In this document: in pieces, positions 20,498 through 21,871 of the stretch | Position numbering within the stretch: position 1 is the first letter of the stretch | Layout: the number at the start of each line of letters is the position of its first letter | Source of the DNA: Spirogloea muscicola | Taxonomy: Eukaryota > Streptophyta > Zygnematophyceae > Spirogloeales > Spirogloeaceae | Length of the DNA: 21,871 nt | Direction of reading: 5' to 3' | NCBI GenBank assembly: GCA_009602725.1 | Contig: WELB01000351.1 | Span: 27,791-49,661, forward strand | The notes under the pieces: model-generated | Seen by the model: the letters and a program-made list of their open reading frames with translations, nothing else | Database searches by the model: none | Told to the model about the DNA's origin: nothing | Translations under genes and position numbers: made by a program

Positions 20498-20511
20498 CTA
20501 AACAATTCGAA

Positions 20512-20862
20512 TCACGGTCCTGCTAGGACTGCAAGAGTAACACCGACTATACCTAACACGAGCCCAAATATGCCGAAGAACGTCCTGCATTTTGGCTCAG
20601 GAAAGTCCTCATTTGTCGACATATTTTCTTCACACATGTGCAAAAACTCATCCACTTGCCTCTTGTTACTAAGGCAGTTCTGAAATAAAGGCACAATGCT
20701 GAATGCCATCCCACAAAATCCCACTGCAAATCCGACCACATTAAAACTTTCAACGCTTTCTCCCGGGGTTCTCCTGGCTGAAACGTGCCCGAACGTTTTC
20801 CCATGCCCACCATAGGGTCGCCGCCATTGGCGGCGAGCTTGTCACTGGAACTATCCTGTGGG
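20512..20862 (-). CDS. Unrecognised reading frame with two membrane segments; possible frameshift
   Basis: From about 20742 to the stop at 20514-20512 the minus strand encodes two hydrophobic helices, VVGFAVGFCGMAFSIVPLF and FFGIFGLVLGIVGVTLAVLA. They are separated by a polar loop with three Cys (NCLSNKRQVDEFL, then CEENMSTNEDFPEPKC). Upstream, a different frame is open from an acceptor-like CACTCCCACAG at about 20863: SSSDKLAANGGDP, then MGKRSGTFQPGEPREKAL. The two would join with a one-base shift near 20740. Codon use is more A/T-ending than in NAOD. This may be a small membrane-protein gene, a pseudogene, or chance. I recognise no family. Confidence 0.3.
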
Positions 20863-21858
20863 AGTGAACTGGTGACCAGCTGGCAATGGAAGGGGCAGCG
20901 ACAATGTCACTTCAAGCAACGAAGTCGGTCCGCATGCCTGGGCCGGTGTCACACGAGAAAACGGCAGTATGGACGGTCACAATCTCAGGCAATTGACTGG
21001 GTCAAACCCTTGATGGTATATGCAATTTACCAGTGCAATATCCCCGCAAACAGCATACATGCTTAATAGCAACACAATGATACGTGTATAATTGTGTAAG
21101 TGAAGGCATAGTCTATGTAAACACACGCGTACGAGCTCTGGATGCCATTGTTGAGTTCAGCTGAGATTGGGTCTAGGAGCCATACCAATGAGGTGAAGTA
21201 CTCGCGAACAGGAAGCCCTCGCCTTGTGGTGTCGCCTTCAGGCGGCGACTCCGCACCAGCCGGCAAGCGCTCCTCAGAGGCGCGCGGCCACGAGATTCTC
21301 AAGACGAACTGAGCGCTTCCAAGAGGCGCGGGGGCTGCGAAAATGCAGCCCAGAAGGAGTTCTCACAGCCAGCCAGCAGCGCAGCGAGCTGCTGCAGGGC
21401 TGCGGCAGTGGGCAGAGGAAGGCTGCCTCTGAGCACTCACTGCTCCATCCCCGAAGTCAGCCCCCATCCATCTTCTTCCTTTATCCCAGTGTTTTCTCCC
21501 CCCTCAGATCATTTGACTTCCTGTTGCTGACACGGGTGTGCTGAGAGAAAGACTTTTCCAGGAGACGAGAAGTCGCTCCCAGTAGGGATGGCTGTGAGTG
21601 GCAGAGTCGGGACTTCTCCTGTTGGTCAGCCTGACGGCTCCGCGAGGTGGCAGATCCTCCTCAGAACAATGCACGCGGCTAGCTTGTACAGCCGTTTCTC
21701 AAGTCTTTTCTTTCGTGACAGCCCACTTTTGTAACAGCCGCACCTGACTATCAGCAGGCCGCGTTCTCTCGCTTTCTCTTGCTTGTCTGCCACGCTACTT
21801 TTCCTTTCCCTTTATGGCTGTTCTCTTTCTTATTACTGCTCTCTCTTGGGACCGTTGG
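20863..21858. other. Right-end interval without a supported gene
   Basis: No splice-consistent coding frame was found. It contains a hairpin-family copy at 21332-21351 (GGGCTGCGAAAATGCAGCCC), a degenerate one near 21588, and a GTCGCC...GGCGAC stem-loop near 21231-21249. A CT-rich stretch follows after about 21465. Confidence 0.45.
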
Positions 21859-21871
21859 CCCCCCCCCCCCC
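21859..21871. repeat. Terminal C homopolymer (13 nt)
   Basis: The window ends in 13 consecutive C. Together with the T/CT run at the other end, it suggests these are natural stopping points of an assembled contig. Confidence 0.9.

Noticed and set aside
20319-20501. Poly-Ala/Pro frame on the plus strand
   Set aside because: It is the complement of the CAG/CTG-rich coiled-coil segment. Its Ala runs are what such repeats give in another frame, and there is no start context or splice support.

Overview
The window reads as nuclear DNA of a streptophyte (land plant or close algal relative). It carries a plant-type acetylornithine deacetylase split into ten exons, a STIG1-domain gene (a family known from plants), part of a plant-like VTI1 SNARE gene, and a degenerate CCCTAAA tract (plant-type telomere repeat). 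Spliceosomal introns of about 150-430 nt with ordinary GT/AG or GC/AG borders rule out a prokaryote. The species cannot be named from the sequence. Both ends are low complexity (a T run plus CT repeat at 1-222, a C run at 21859-21871), so the window may be a whole assembled contig.

Layout. 1-222: poly-T/(CT)n. 497-4488 (+): complete NAOD gene, 10 exons, 435 aa. 4489-5945: gene-free space between convergent genes. 5946-7147 (-): complete three-exon gene for a secreted 165-aa Cys-rich STIG1-like protein. 7148-8400: GC-rich upstream region with G-box/ABRE-like elements, stem-loops and one N (7411). 8400-11850: repeats, namely four same-direction decayed copies of what looks like a LINE 3' end, a foldback element, and many copies of a small GGGCTG...CAGCCC hairpin. 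10221-17138: a huge palindrome with two 3441-bp arms, identical wherever compared, around a 36-bp spacer. Its right edge coincides with the second N (17139). 17140-17834 (+): the C-terminal half of a VTI1 Qb-SNARE, truncated exactly at that N. 17835-20316: no convincing gene. 20317-20862 (-): two unrecognised reading frames (a coiled coil and a two-helix membrane segment). The rest holds scattered hairpin repeats.

The genes do not form a functional unit; they are ordinary unlinked housekeeping or secreted-protein genes. The most notable non-genic signals are the palindrome, which may well be an assembly fold-back that breaks VTI1, and the lineage-specific repeats, where three copies share a reading frame differing mostly at synonymous positions.
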